Translations under genes and position numbers: made by a program
Shown here: piece after piece, positions 9,547 to 21,888 of the stretch
How the letters are laid out: each line of letters starts with the position of its first letter
Numbering within the stretch: position 1 is the stretch's first letter
Assembly (NCBI GenBank): GCA_004535795.1
Contig: SPIA01000003.1
Span: 202,769-266,768 of the forward strand
Reading direction: 5' to 3'
Length of the DNA: 64,000 nt
DNA from: Gammaproteobacteria bacterium LSUCC0057
GTDB taxonomy: Bacteria; Pseudomonadota; Gammaproteobacteria; Pseudomonadales; Porticoccaceae
Notes under the pieces: model-generated
Databases searched by the model: none
Told to the model about the DNA's origin: nothing
Seen by the model: only the letters and a program-made list of their open reading frames with translations

Positions 9547-10233
9547 TTATGCGTCGCGGCCAATCACCCGGTAGAGTGTTGCGCCAAGCAGCGCACCGAC
9601 AATGGGTGCTACCCAGAACGCCCACAGCTGGCCAAGCGCCCAATCACCCACATAAACAGCGACGCCGGTGCTGCGCGCCGGGTTGACTGAGGTGTTGGTG
9701 ACCGGGATGCTGATGAGGTGAATCAGCGTCAGGCAGAGACCAATCGCGATGGGGGCAAAACCTGCCGGGGCGCGCTTGTCGGTTGCGCCGATGATCACCA
9801 GCAGAAACATCATGGTCATCACCACTTCGGCAATCAGTGCCGAGGTTAAGCTGTACTGGCCGGGAGAGTGCTCACCGTAACCGTTTGAAGCGAAACCCGC
9901 AGCGACATCAAAGCCGGCTTGGCCTGAGGCGATGGCGTAAAGTATACCGCCGCCAACAATGCCGCCAACCACTTGCGCAGCAATATACGGGGCCAGCTCT
10001 TTGGCATCAAAACGGCCAGCGGCCCACAAGCCGATAGAGACGGCGGGATTTAAGTGACAGCCAGAGATGTGGCCAATGGCATAAGCCATGGTGACCACGG
10101 TTAAACCAAAGGCCAGTGAAACGCCCAGCAGACCAATGCCGACATCGGGAAAGGCAGCGGCGAGTACCGCGCTGCCACAGCCACCTAATACCAGCCAGAA
10201 AGTACCGAAAAGCTCAGCAATATATTTGTTCAT
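9547..10233 (-). CDS. aqpZ: Aquaporin Z
   Basis: A 228-residue inner-membrane water channel of the MIP family. It has six membrane helices and the two half-helix NPA motifs, N-P-A-V-S-I-G in the first half (after G-C-H-L) and N-P-A-R-S-T-G-V in the second. The N-terminus ([15 protein letters not shown]) and G-G-C-G-S-A-V-L-A are typical of AqpZ rather than the glycerol facilitator, as is the length. AqpZ allows rapid water movement during osmotic change. The gene is monocistronic, ended by the hairpin at 9497-9528, and divergent from the protease gene at 10452. Confidence 0.96.
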   Translation of the reverse strand: MNKYIAELFGTFWLVLGGCGSAVLAAAFPDVGIGLLGVSLAFGLTVVTMAYAIGHISGCHLNPAVSIGLWAAGRFDAKELAPYIAAQVVGGIVGGGILYAIASGQAGFDVAAGFASNGYGEHSPGQYSLTSALIAEVVMTMMFLLVIIGATDKRAPAGFAPIAIGLCLTLIHLISIPVTNTSVNPARSTGVAVYVGDWALGQLWAFWVAPIVGALLGATLYRVIGRDA

Positions 10234-10451
10234 TGACTATCATTCCTGTGAAAGTTGTTATTTCCAGCTCAGCGGCTGGCTCACATTGGCAGAACGCAAC
10301 AATAGTTTACGGCCAAGGGCCTTTACAAGCGCTGACAATGCGGTGTAATGCTAGCACGAGCGGAGAAATTGCCATAGATTTAGTGACTGAGCTGTGATCT
10401 GTTACAGTTCAACAGAGTTGAGTTATTTCCCTAGCTGGCGAGGGCGCTGCC

Positions 10452-14216
<3,765 letters not shown>

Positions 14217-14220
14217 GGTG

Positions 14221-14715
14221 ATGAAAAGCTCTGCTGCAGGCGCAACTAAGCGAATAGTTGTGCTGTGTTGCGCTGCGCTGTTGTTGGCTTGCCGCAGTGA
14301 GCCGAGCGCGGTTGAACCGAACCGCGAGACGGCAGTGATGGTCGCGCACTATCAGCAATGCGGGTACGCAAAAACCACCCTAGAGCCAATTGAAAGCCAA
14401 CAGCAGTGGGCGGCCTGGTTGCGTTATCGGGGCGAGACCCGTGATGCCCCAGCCTGGCGGCAAGCGGACCAGCAGCGCTGGATCGTTGCTGCGGGTTTTA
14501 AACCGACAGCGGGCTACCAGCTAAATTTTTCCCCAGCCGCAGAAGCAGACTTAGTGCAGATCACCGTCAGTCGTGCCGGCGGTATCGATGCGGTCTATGC
14601 GCAGGTGATCAGTTCGCCGTGTGTGGTGATTGATCTGCTGCAAGGGCGTTTCTCGCTTTTGGTTGTCACTCAGCCAGACGGCAGTCAACGCCGTTTCCGG
14701 CTCACGGAACCATAA
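14221..14715 (+). CDS. Small lipoprotein with PrcB C-terminal-like domain
   Basis: 164 residues. ATG 14221 follows G-A-G-G-T-G and lies 4 bp after the protease stop codon, so the two are co-transcribed and probably coupled. The signal ends L-L-L-A-C (lipobox). The C-terminal half has R-W-I-V-A-A-G-F-K-P-T-A-G-Y near residues 87-98, a beta stretch, and a closing V-V-I-D-L. This matches the G-x-K-P-T-G-G-Y pattern I associate with the PrcB_C family. In Treponema denticola, PrcB is a lipoprotein that stabilises the subtilisin-like protease complex dentilisin, so a chaperone or stabiliser role for the neighbouring protease is the natural inference. The domain call is from pattern memory only. Confidence 0.72.
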   Translation: MKSSAAGATKRIVVLCCAALLLACRSEPSAVEPNRETAVMVAHYQQCGYAKTTLEPIESQQQWAAWLRYRGETRDAPAWRQADQQRWIVAAGFKPTAGYQLNFSPAAEADLVQITVSRAGGIDAVYAQVISSPCVVIDLLQGRFSLLVVTQPDGSQRRFRLTEP

Positions 14716-15037
14716 GCCACTGGTATTCGCCATTGCCGCAACTGTTGTTGTAAAACCCCTTGGCAGTAGCGGTGTTCGCACTCGCTATAAGTAGATTGTG
14801 TTTATGAATTTTTCTAGCAAAGTTGCAACACTGCTTGCCAAATAATGATGTGACTCTAAAAAATTCACGGCGAATTAAAAAGGGCGTTTAGAAAGCGATT
14901 CCCAAAAAAATAATTAAAAATTGTGAGTATTAACATAGTTTTTTTAAGGCTGTGCTAATATGTTTTCCACAGGGACGATTTTAATTTATGCAAAATTGCG
15001 AACAGGATTTTATTTAAACAATTGATGGGAGTTACTG
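14716..15037 (+). promoter_or_regulatory. AT-rich upstream region of the H-NS-like gene
   Basis: 322 bp without a gene. From about 14800 it is strikingly AT-rich, with several A- and T-tracts (for example 14903-14920 and 14939-14945), unlike its neighbours. An extended -10 element (T-G-C then TAATAT) lies at 14953-14961. Curved, A-tract-rich promoters are typical binding regions for H-NS, so autoregulation is plausible but not shown. Confidence 0.5.
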
Positions 15038-15460
15038 ATGAAAGAGTCAGCACTGTTAATATTCGCTAAATCTAAAGCTAAGGCCAAAGCGGAGGCGCGC
15101 CGCCTCGAGCAGCCGCAGTTGGAAAAATTGATCGCCTCGCTTAATGAAGCTCTGGTGGATTTAAAGAAAAAGTCCTCAGCCAAGGCGGAGGCTGAAAAAT
15201 CGGCCAAGCTCAAGCAGATCCAGGCGTTGATGGCTAAAAGCGGTTTGACCGAGCAAGATCTGAAAGCGCTGAGTGGTGGCGCCAAGCGCGGTCGCAAAGC
15301 GTCGGCCGCCAAAGCGGGTAAAAAGCGCGCCAGCGTTGCCCCTAAGTACCGATTGCTGGTCAATGGCCAGGAGCACTTGTGGACTGGTCGCGGCCGCAAA
15401 CCCAAGGTTTACGCCGAATACGTCGCTAGCGGTGGTGATCTGCAGGCACTGCTGATTTAG
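15038..15460 (+). CDS. H-NS family nucleoid-associated protein
   Basis: 140 residues. The N-terminal half is a Lys/Ala/Glu-rich helix (~10-75) suited to oligomerisation. Residues ~85-105 form a basic linker rich in Lys, Arg and Ala. The C-terminal DNA-binding domain has Y-R-L-L-V-N-G-Q-E-H-L-W-T-G-R-G-R-K-P followed by Y-V-A-S-G-G-D-L-Q-A-L-L-I. The W-T-G-R-G-R-K-P core is the H-NS signature, whose Q/R-G-R loop enters the AT-rich minor groove. It probably silences AT-rich or foreign DNA and organises the nucleoid. The gene is monocistronic, with an AT-rich promoter upstream and a strong terminator 40 bp downstream. Closest type is the short H-NS/BpH3-like group. Confidence 0.9.
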   Translation: MKESALLIFAKSKAKAKAEARRLEQPQLEKLIASLNEALVDLKKKSSAKAEAEKSAKLKQIQALMAKSGLTEQDLKALSGGAKRGRKASAAKAGKKRASVAPKYRLLVNGQEHLWTGRGRKPKVYAEYVASGGDLQALLI

Positions 15461-15502
15461 CCGTATGCGCGGTAGCTGATCGCAGCTACCTCAACACGCT
15501 GC

Positions 15503-15534
15503 AAAAAAACGCCCACATTGTGGGCGTTTTTTTG
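15503..15534. terminator. Rho-independent terminator after the H-NS-like gene
   Basis: A strong hairpin with arms A-A-C-G-C-C-C-A-C-A and T-G-T-G-G-G-C-G-T-T, flanked by a run of A on one side and seven T on the other. It can work in both directions. Confidence 0.9.
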
Positions 15535-15563
15535 TTTCAGCGGCAATAGTTAGCCACAGTAGA

Positions 15564-15591
15564 TTGAAACTCTACCGATATCAGCGATAAT
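15564..15591 (+). promoter_or_regulatory. Candidate sigma-70 promoter of the FecR-OmpA operon
   Basis: TTGAAA at 15564-15569 and GATAAT at 15586-15591 are separated by 16 bp and lie 66 bp before the start codon chosen for the next gene. The match is reasonable but based on sequence alone. Confidence 0.45.
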
Positions 15592-15656
15592 AACCCTTCT
15601 TGGTTAATGCTAAACACTTAAGCCTACGTCCTTGTATTTTCAAGAGAGTTGACATT

Positions 15657-16688
15657 ATGTGCCTGTTGAATAGAGCGCAGTTATTTGCGGTGAAGTTGTT
15701 ATTGAGCTGCGCGGTGCTAGTTTTTGCCGCTGCCTCTACGTCTGCCCTTGCCCAGAGCGAGGTGGGTCTTTTCAAGACGCTTGCCGGCGTTGTGCAAGTT
15801 CAGCGTGCTGGCGCCAGTGCCGAGGCGCAAGTGGGGGCTCCGGTCTATGCCGCAGACGTGATTGTCAGCGGTGCCGAAAGCTCTTTTGGCATCACGCTGC
15901 AAGATAATACAGTGCTCTCAGGCGGTGCCGAGTCAGAGGTGCGGTTAGACAACTTCCGGTTTGATCGCCGCCGCCGCGCCGGCAACTTACAGGCGACTAT
16001 CAACCGTGGATCTCTCGCGGCAGTCTCCGGTCATCTCTCAAAATCGGCACCGGATTCGATGCGCTTTAAAACTGCCACTATGACGCTAGGGGTTCGCGGT
16101 ACCGAATTCTTAATAGAGGTGGGGGATAGCGGCGCCGCTGACTACGCCGGCGACAATGTCGTGTTGCTGCCAGATCTAGGCGGAGGCGTGGGTAACATTT
16201 TAGTCGAAGCCGATGGTGGAAGCGTTGAAATGAGCCAGCCGTATGAAATTGTGGAAGTGGATGCGGCTGGCAAAATCAGCTCTTTTATTGGCGATAAGCT
16301 GGCCATTATTGGTCGTTTTTGTGGGCTGCTGGATGCGCTGCCACCGCGTTCAAAGATCTACCTTTTTTACACCGATGACGACGGTGCTGTTGCTGCTGAG
16401 TCGCTGGGGATGCTCAAGGCGCTGCTCAGTGACATTAAATTACGTAAAGCCCCAGAGCTCGAAATAGCCGGTTACACTGATACTGTCGGCAGTGAGCCAG
16501 ACAACGATGCCGAATCGCAGCGCCGCGCCGAGCGCTTCGCGTTGAAACTGGCGGCAGAGATTGAGCAAGCGGGTATCGAAGCGGTATCGACCGAAGTGAT
16601 TGGCCGCGGCGAGCGCTCGCTGCTGGTGGCGACAGCCGATGAGGTCGCTGAGGCGCGCAACCGCCGTATTGAGGTAATTTTGCGATGA
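15657..16688 (+). CDS. Exported FecR-domain / OmpA-domain fusion protein
   Basis: 343 residues from ATG 15657, chosen because A-A-G-A-G-A-G lies just upstream and it gives a clean signal peptide ending A-L-A-Q. Residues ~30-160 form a FecR-like domain: T-L-A-G-V-V-Q-V-Q-R, then D-V-I-V-S-G-A-E-S-S-F-G-I, then T-A-T-M-T-L-G-V-R-G-T-E-F. The C-terminal ~130 residues are OmpA-like, with E-I-A-G-Y-T-D-T-V-G-S and R-N-R-R-I-E-V-I-L-R, the peptidoglycan-binding pattern. FecR domains are periplasmic sensor or carbohydrate-binding modules, and OmpA domains tether proteins to the wall. It overlaps the CHASE2 gene by 4 bp (ATGA), so it heads a coupled operon. The fusion suggests a wall-anchored periplasmic partner of the CHASE2 sensor. 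Confidence 0.88.
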   Translation: MCLLNRAQLFAVKLLLSCAVLVFAAASTSALAQSEVGLFKTLAGVVQVQRAGASAEAQVGAPVYAADVIVSGAESSFGITLQDNTVLSGGAESEVRLDNFRFDRRRRAGNLQATINRGSLAAVSGHLSKSAPDSMRFKTATMTLGVRGTEFLIEVGDSGAADYAGDNVVLLPDLGGGVGNILVEADGGSVEMSQPYEIVEVDAAGKISSFIGDKLAIIGRFCGLLDALPPRSKIYLFYTDDDGAVAAESLGMLKALLSDIKLRKAPELEIAGYTDTVGSEPDNDAESQRRAERFALKLAAEIEQAGIEAVSTEVIGRGERSLLVATADEVAEARNRRIEVILR

Positions 16689-18073
16689 ATTTAACTGCAC
16701 CGATCAGCGGACTGAAAAACCTTATTTTTAGCCTTTTTAAGATTATTCTTTGGGGTGAGGGTAAATTGGCGGCGGCGGCACTGTTGGCCTATTTTGCCTA
16801 TGATTTTGCCGCCAATGCACCGTTTGAGGAGTCGCTAGGTGCAGTGGCTGACGAGGCCCATGAAGTGGCTGGGCGCGAGCGTCAAAGCAGCCCTGTAACT
16901 ATTGTCGAAATTGATGAGCAGAGCTTAAAAGAGATTGGCCAGTGGCCTTGGCCACGCAACAAAACTGCTCAGTTGATACGAGAAATTGGCAGTTATGCGC
17001 CCGCCGCTATCGCGCTTGATTTCTATATGCCCGAAGCCGATCAAACCTCTCCGGACAAAGTGGCTAACAACCTGCCGCCCGGCAACGAAGCGCTGGCAGA
17101 GGCGTTGCGCCAGCTGCGCAGCCACGACCAGATACTCGCCGATGCCCTCTACGAGACGCCCTCTATTTTAGGTGCGGCGGGGTTCAATTTTGAGACACTA
17201 ACCACCAGCAGTGGTATGCGTGTTACGCCCATCAACGTCACCGGCGGCGATGCAATTGAGCATGTGCGCAACTTCCCCTATGTGTTGGCCAGCTTGCCAG
17301 AGTTACAAATGGCCGCCTACAGCCAGAGTGTGCTGTCGGTCGATGCCGATGCCGACAGTGGCTTGGTGCGTCACATTCCGCTGGTGTCGGCTATTAACGG
17401 TGATTTATTAGTACCCTCAATGGCGTTGGAGACCTTGCGGGTAGGTTTCGGTGTTGATGCGATCAATATCAATGTCAACAAATGGGGGGTCGAATCCTAC
17501 GATATTGGCGAAATGAATTTGCCGGTGCAGTCGGACGGGCAAATTTGGTTGCACTTTGCCGAGGCCGATACCCGACGCTATCTCTCTGCCAGCGATGTAT
17601 TGAGCGGTGAGGTCGACCCTGAGATGTTAGCCAACAAACTGGTCCTTTTGAGTCTCTCGGGTGCTGGATTGACTGATTACCGCGGTACCCCGCTGGGTGA
17701 GTATGTGCCTGGCATCGAGATACAGGCGCAAGTGATTGAGAGTCTGTTTGATGGCGATTACGTGTTGGCGCCACACTGGATGAAGTGGGCCGAACTCGTT
17801 TTGATGGTGCTGGGAGGGATTTTTATTATTTGGGCGGTACCGCAGATGAACGAAGCCGCGGCACTGGGAGTCACCCTAATTTTGGATTTTGTCTTTGTGC
17901 AAGCCGGGGTGTTGATGTTCCATAACTTTTCTATTTTGTTTGATTCGGGCACGCTCGGCGACAACTGGATTCTCACCTTTACGCTGTTGGAAGTCTGTAT
18001 GTTGCTCAGCGATAAATATATGGGTGATGACCAAGCGCCCACACAGAATAATCAAACGGCGGCCGGAGTTTGA
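16685..18073 (+). CDS. CHASE2-domain membrane protein without an output domain
   Basis: 462 residues. One transmembrane helix (~28-45) precedes a periplasmic CHASE2 domain (~50-345) with I-V-E-I-D-E-Q-S-L-K-E-I-G-Q-W-P-W-P-R, A-I-A-L-D-F-Y-M-P-E-A-D and Y-R-G-T-P-L-G-E-Y-V-P-G-I-E-I-Q-A. Three helices (~358-440) follow, and the protein stops after a short hydrophilic tail. CHASE2 proteins normally continue into an adenylate cyclase, kinase or diguanylate cyclase, and none is present here. It overlaps the FecR-OmpA gene by 4 bp, and the K+ channel starts 2 bp after its stop. It probably senses a periplasmic signal and passes it to a partner, possibly the channel (inference). Confidence 0.92.
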   Translation: MNLTAPISGLKNLIFSLFKIILWGEGKLAAAALLAYFAYDFAANAPFEESLGAVADEAHEVAGRERQSSPVTIVEIDEQSLKEIGQWPWPRNKTAQLIREIGSYAPAAIALDFYMPEADQTSPDKVANNLPPGNEALAEALRQLRSHDQILADALYETPSILGAAGFNFETLTTSSGMRVTPINVTGGDAIEHVRNFPYVLASLPELQMAAYSQSVLSVDADADSGLVRHIPLVSAINGDLLVPSMALETLRVGFGVDAININVNKWGVESYDIGEMNLPVQSDGQIWLHFAEADTRRYLSASDVLSGEVDPEMLANKLVLLSLSGAGLTDYRGTPLGEYVPGIEIQAQVIESLFDGDYVLAPHWMKWAELVLMVLGGIFIIWAVPQMNEAAALGVTLILDFVFVQAGVLMFHNFSILFDSGTLGDNWILTFTLLEVCMLLSDKYMGDDQAPTQNNQTAAGV

Positions 18074-18075
18074 CC

Positions 18076-18813
18076 ATGAGAGCGTTTCTCGATAGCACCA
18101 AATTCAATTGGTTTATCACCGCGCTAATATTTTATTCGGTATTTTGCTTTTCACTGGAGACGCTTCCTGACTTAGAGCCGGGTGTGGTGCAGTTTTTAAA
18201 AATCTCCGAAGTGGTGGTAATAATTATTTTTACCATTGAATACCTAGCGCGGCTAGCGTTGGCCGATAAACCGCTAAAACACTTTTTTAGTTTTTACGCC
18301 ATGGTCGATCTGTTGGCGATATTGCCCTTCTATTTGGCGTTTGCCGTCGACCTGCGCTCGCTGCGTATCCTGCGATTGCTGCGGTTGCTGCGGTTATTGA
18401 AGTTGGTCCGCTACAGCGGCGCAATTGTCCGTTTTAGCAAGGCGATGATGGAGGCACGCGAGGAGCTGATTCTGTTTGGCGGCGCCAGCATGGGCATGAT
18501 CTATATTTCGGCGGTTGGCATCTACCACTTTGAGCACCAAGCGCAGCCAGAGGCTTACGGCTCAATTTTTGACTGTCTGTGGTGGGCGGTAATCACTCTC
18601 ACCACGGTCGGTTACGGTGATATTTACCCGGTGACGATCGGTGGGCGCTTCTTCACCTTTGTGATTTTAATGATCGGGCTGGGCCTGATTGCGGTACCCA
18701 CCGGTATTATCACCTCATCGCTGTCGGCGGTGCGCCGCGAACAGGAGCGCGAGGAGCAGCGCGCCGACCAACTGGCAGAACAGGGCGCGCCAGCCCCGCG
18801 AGAGCCCAGTTAA
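18076..18813 (+). CDS. Voltage-gated potassium channel (6-TM)
   Basis: 245 residues from ATG 18076; the TTG at 18070 would overlap the upstream stop. Six membrane helices are visible. S4 reads R-S-L-R-I-L-R-L-L-R-L-L-R-L-L-K-L-V-R, with basic residues at every third position, the classic voltage sensor. The pore helix and filter are T-L-T-T-V-G-Y-G-D between S5 and S6, the K+ selectivity signature. The C-terminus is short and charged (E-Q-E-R-E-E-Q-R-A-D), with no RCK or cyclic-nucleotide domain. It resembles KvAP-type bacterial Kv channels. As third gene of the FecR-OmpA/CHASE2 operon it could be the effector of the sensor, or it could set membrane potential independently. Confidence 0.94.
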   Translation: MRAFLDSTKFNWFITALIFYSVFCFSLETLPDLEPGVVQFLKISEVVVIIIFTIEYLARLALADKPLKHFFSFYAMVDLLAILPFYLAFAVDLRSLRILRLLRLLRLLKLVRYSGAIVRFSKAMMEAREELILFGGASMGMIYISAVGIYHFEHQAQPEAYGSIFDCLWWAVITLTTVGYGDIYPVTIGGRFFTFVILMIGLGLIAVPTGIITSSLSAVRREQEREEQRADQLAEQGAPAPREPS

Positions 18814-18884
18814 CGTGTGATGTCAGCAGGCTTTTTGTGCGGTCAAATTTTTAAACATACTCGATAGATGTTCAGGTAAAAGTT

Positions 18885-21692
18885 ATGGCAGGTTACATCC
18901 TTATCAGCCTCGGCAGTGACGGTGCAGAGCAGCGCCAAGCAATAGACCCTCGCTATCTGCTGGTTGTAGAGGCGCAGCCCGGACTGCGTTACCGCGTCGT
19001 CAGCAGTGAGAGCGGAGACGAGCCAGGCTTGCAGCGCTTGCATCGCCGTGAGGGCGATCTGCTGATAGAGGGTGATGGCGACGCACTGGTAAGAATTATT
19101 GGCTTTTTCTCCGAGCCACTGGCGGTCACCTACCAGGCCACCGAGAGTGTTGATATCGATGCCAGTGACCTGGGCAGTGAGCCCAGTGGTGACGGTGTGG
19201 TGTGGGACGCTGTAGACGGCGGGGGCGTCTGTCTGTTCGCCGCCGCTGCCGCCGTTGGTGCAGCGGCCAGTAGCTCAGGGGGTAGCGCGGGTGCCGGCGG
19301 TGGCAGTGCTGGTGCTTCGAGTTCAACCAGTATGGTCAGCAATATTGCTACTGCCGTTGCTAACAATGCAGTGGTCGCCGTGGGTGTTGGCGCCGCCGCT
19401 GCTGCCGGTGTCGTGGCGGCAACGGCGCAAGAGGACGACCCAGAGCTGGCAGAGTTACAGATAACCCCACTAGCAGGCCCTTTTACCGTGTCGGCGCAGG
19501 TAGCCGTTTACGGCGCTGATGGTGAGCGTCTCACCGACAGCGCTATTGAACACGACTTTAGCCAGGGTCCCTTTACGTTGATTCTTGCTGAGGGCTATGT
19601 TGGGCCGGTGTTAATAGTGATTAGTGACAGCAACGACTATGAGCCAGACTTTGTTGATGAAGCTACGGGTGAACCGCGCAATTTGGGTACTGAATTACGT
19701 GCGCTAGTGGAGGTCAATGACGCCTCGACCCTGCATGTCAGCGTAACGCCACTCACCGAGTTGGCGGTGCGTATCGCCGGTGTTGAGGCTGGTCAACCTC
19801 TCGCTGGCGAGCTGCTGCAAGCTAATACCCGCATAGGTGAAATTTTCGGTATCGATGACATTACTGCACAGGCGATAGACATATTTGATGAAGCATTCGA
19901 TGAGAGCGACGGGGTCTCCGCCGCGGAGTCTTACGGGCGTTTATTGGCCGCCATCTCAGGTGTGCAGCCTTACGGTGATTTGGCTTACGCCATCGATGAA
20001 ATAGCGCTCTACCTAGAGGGTGATATTAACGGTTTAGAGGTAGATGCGGATCTGTTTAGAGTTTTGCGTGATGCCGCGGAATTTTTTGAGCAGGGCCCCA
20101 ATCGCGATCGCGCTGAAGTACTGCCGGTGGTCTCGCCAGTGGCACCACGTATAGCGGAATTCCAGCTCGATAGTCTCGCTGATGGCGGAGTGATTAACCG
20201 CGATTTTCTAGTCGATGGTGTCGCTATCGATGTCGATCTACCTGTGGGTTCGCAAATAGGTCACAGTGCCGTGCTGCAGTGGGGGCGACAGCGCATTGAA
20301 TATGAATTAGATGACGAACATATCGCCGATGGTTACGTACGCTTCACTGTCGGCCCTGAGCAGCTGATAGCTCAGGGTAGCGGTGAGCTCGAGGTGGCTG
20401 CCAGCTTTAATGGCGAATTGTTAACACTGTCAACACGGCTAGAGGTTGATATTACTCAGCCTGTACTGGCCGGTAATGTCCAGGTTTCTTATGACGAACG
20501 CTCTGAGACACTTGAGACTCTTGCTGTGGTTCAGCAGAGTAGTTCCGATACGGCGCAAAGTTTGACGGCTTTCAAGTTCGTTGCCAGTGACAGCAATGTC
20601 TCGAGTGATGGTTATTTCCAGATTGACAACTTTGGTCAAATCACCCTGACTGCAGCGGGTAGTGGTGACAATGCTGCCAGCAACGATTATGAAACGGGTG
20701 TTAATAGCTTTAATCATCAAGTCGTTGCTCAGGATATTAACGGTAATTGGTCGCAGCCTATTACCGTCAATCTAGCGGTGAACAATATTGACGATGCTGC
20801 GCCACAGCTGCGCTCGGTAAACTTTGTCAACGGTACTACTCTTGGCACCACGCCGACGCTGCTGCTCAATTTTGATGAAGAGATTCGTCTGGGTAGCGAC
20901 AGTTATGTCAAACTCACGGGCTCCTCGCAAACATTAACCTTATATGCCGATGCCACCACCCACGGTGCCGTCAGTGTTGCCGGCGAGCAGCTCACCGTCG
21001 CGCTAACCACCCCGCTGATAGACTTTGGCGAAAATTACCAGGTAGAGTTTGGCGGCACGCTGATATTGGATGCCTCTCCACTGGCCAATAATTGGGCGGG
21101 GCTTGAAGGCGAGAATGCGCTGAATTTCACTCTGGCTAGGCCTGTGGCACTGTTCAACCTCGGCTCACAGGACGTTACTTTTCAGGATCAACTGATCAAG
21201 CCCGGTCAATCGTCGAGTTTTAATGGTGGACGTACATTTAGCGATGACTTTAGCTTTGAGATTGTGGTGCTTGTCGAGAGCGATGATAACACCTGGACGC
21301 CGTTGCAGGCGGGCCAGCAATGGAGTGGTGTCGCCAATTTAGGCAGTGACGACAAGATTATCATCGCCTCGCGCGATGGCGGCGCTATTTCTGCAACGGC
21401 CATGGCACCAGGCAGCCTACCCAACTCAGTGGCAGCAGCTTTCAGTGCTGGCGCCGTAGAATTCACCTATCAAAGTGGTGCTTACACACACTTCGCTAGA
21501 CTTGAGGTCGATGGTCAGTTTTATCTGTTCGCTGGCCACGAAAACGACGGTTATCATTACCACAACCGTGGTGGCACGGCACTAGATGAGACTGCCACTA
21601 AGTATCCTATCACCCTTTGGAGCGGCAGTCTCGGCAGCAACATTGCGGCGCCCAGTGTTCTCCTCAGTGCCGGTTGGTTTCTTACCATTTAG
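18885..21692 (+). CDS. Bap-like surface protein with adhesin-type C-terminus
   Basis: 935 residues. The N-terminus lacks a Sec signal and looks like a BapA-prefix module (R-E-G-D-L-L-I-E-G-D ... V-R-I-I-G-F-F), followed by a Gly/Ala/Ser-rich, partly hydrophobic stretch (~105-190). Bap/LapA-type adhesins often carry such a stretch as a retention or anchor segment. Central regions (~190-700) look like Ig and cadherin-like domains, including Q-V-V-A-Q-D-I-N-G-N-W-S. Residues ~700-770 resemble a bacterial Ig-like domain (D-E-E-I-R-L-G-S). The last ~180 residues contain W-S-G-V-A-N-L-G-S-D-D-K-I-I, homologous to the adhesin at 3-3989. Absence of a Sec signal plus this C-terminus suggests type I secretion, perhaps by the exporter at 4014-8663. 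ATG 18885 follows C-A-G-G-T-A-A-A-A. Confidence 0.82.
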   Translation: MAGYILISLGSDGAEQRQAIDPRYLLVVEAQPGLRYRVVSSESGDEPGLQRLHRREGDLLIEGDGDALVRIIGFFSEPLAVTYQATESVDIDASDLGSEPSGDGVVWDAVDGGGVCLFAAAAAVGAAASSSGGSAGAGGGSAGASSSTSMVSNIATAVANNAVVAVGVGAAAAAGVVAATAQEDDPELAELQITPLAGPFTVSAQVAVYGADGERLTDSAIEHDFSQGPFTLILAEGYVGPVLIVISDSNDYEPDFVDEATGEPRNLGTELRALVEVNDASTLHVSVTPLTELAVRIAGVEAGQPLAGELLQANTRIGEIFGIDDITAQAIDIFDEAFDESDGVSAAESYGRLLAAISGVQPYGDLAYAIDEIALYLEGDINGLEVDADLFRVLRDAAEFFEQGPNRDRAEVLPVVSPVAPRIAEFQLDSLADGGVINRDFLVDGVAIDVDLPVGSQIGHSAVLQWGRQRIEYELDDEHIADGYVRFTVGPEQLIAQGSGELEVAASFNGELLTLSTRLEVDITQPVLAGNVQVSYDERSETLETLAVVQQSSSDTAQSLTAFKFVASDSNVSSDGYFQIDNFGQITLTAAGSGDNAASNDYETGVNSFNHQVVAQDINGNWSQPITVNLAVNNIDDAAPQLRSVNFVNGTTLGTTPTLLLNFDEEIRLGSDSYVKLTGSSQTLTLYADATTHGAVSVAGEQLTVALTTPLIDFGENYQVEFGGTLILDASPLANNWAGLEGENALNFTLARPVALFNLGSQDVTFQDQLIKPGQSSSFNGGRTFSDDFSFEIVVLVESDDNTWTPLQAGQQWSGVANLGSDDKIIIASRDGGAISATAMAPGSLPNSVAAAFSAGAVEFTYQSGAYTHFARLEVDGQFYLFAGHENDGYHYHNRGGTALDETATKYPITLWSGSLGSNIAAPSVLLSAGWFLTI

Positions 21693-21754
21693 TCAAAATG
21701 ATGGCCACTATTCGTGTCGGATAGGTTACCTAACCCTATAGTGTTATTGATAGA

Positions 21755-21799
21755 CTCTGTTTTTCGGTCTACCCTACTAGACGTATGATTCAAACAGAG
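21755..21799. repeat. Nested inverted repeats upstream of the polysaccharide locus
   Basis: Outer arms CTCTGTTT (21755-21762) and AAACAGAG (21792-21799) enclose inner arms GTCTA (21767-21771) and TAGAC (21778-21782). Both pairs are perfect. The element sits between the Bap-like gene and the WecA-like gene and may be an operator or a hairpin in the leader. No T-run follows, so it is not a standard terminator. Confidence 0.55.
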
Positions 21800-21888
21800 A
21801 ATGACAGCAATGGTTATAGGGGTGAAGGCAAATTTAACACTGAAGGCTGCGTTTTTCGCCCTCTGCGTGTCTGCCGAAAGCGACTTTT

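Noticed and set aside
19200-19440. LapG-type cleavage site in the Bap-like protein
   Set aside because: The Gly/Ala-rich segment contains A-A-A-G-type sequences but not a clear T-A-A-G or P-A-A-G site, and no LapG or LapD gene is in the window.
21755-21799. LexA-type SOS box
   Set aside because: CTGT and ACAG are present but about 30 bp apart, not with the 8-bp spacing of a LexA site.
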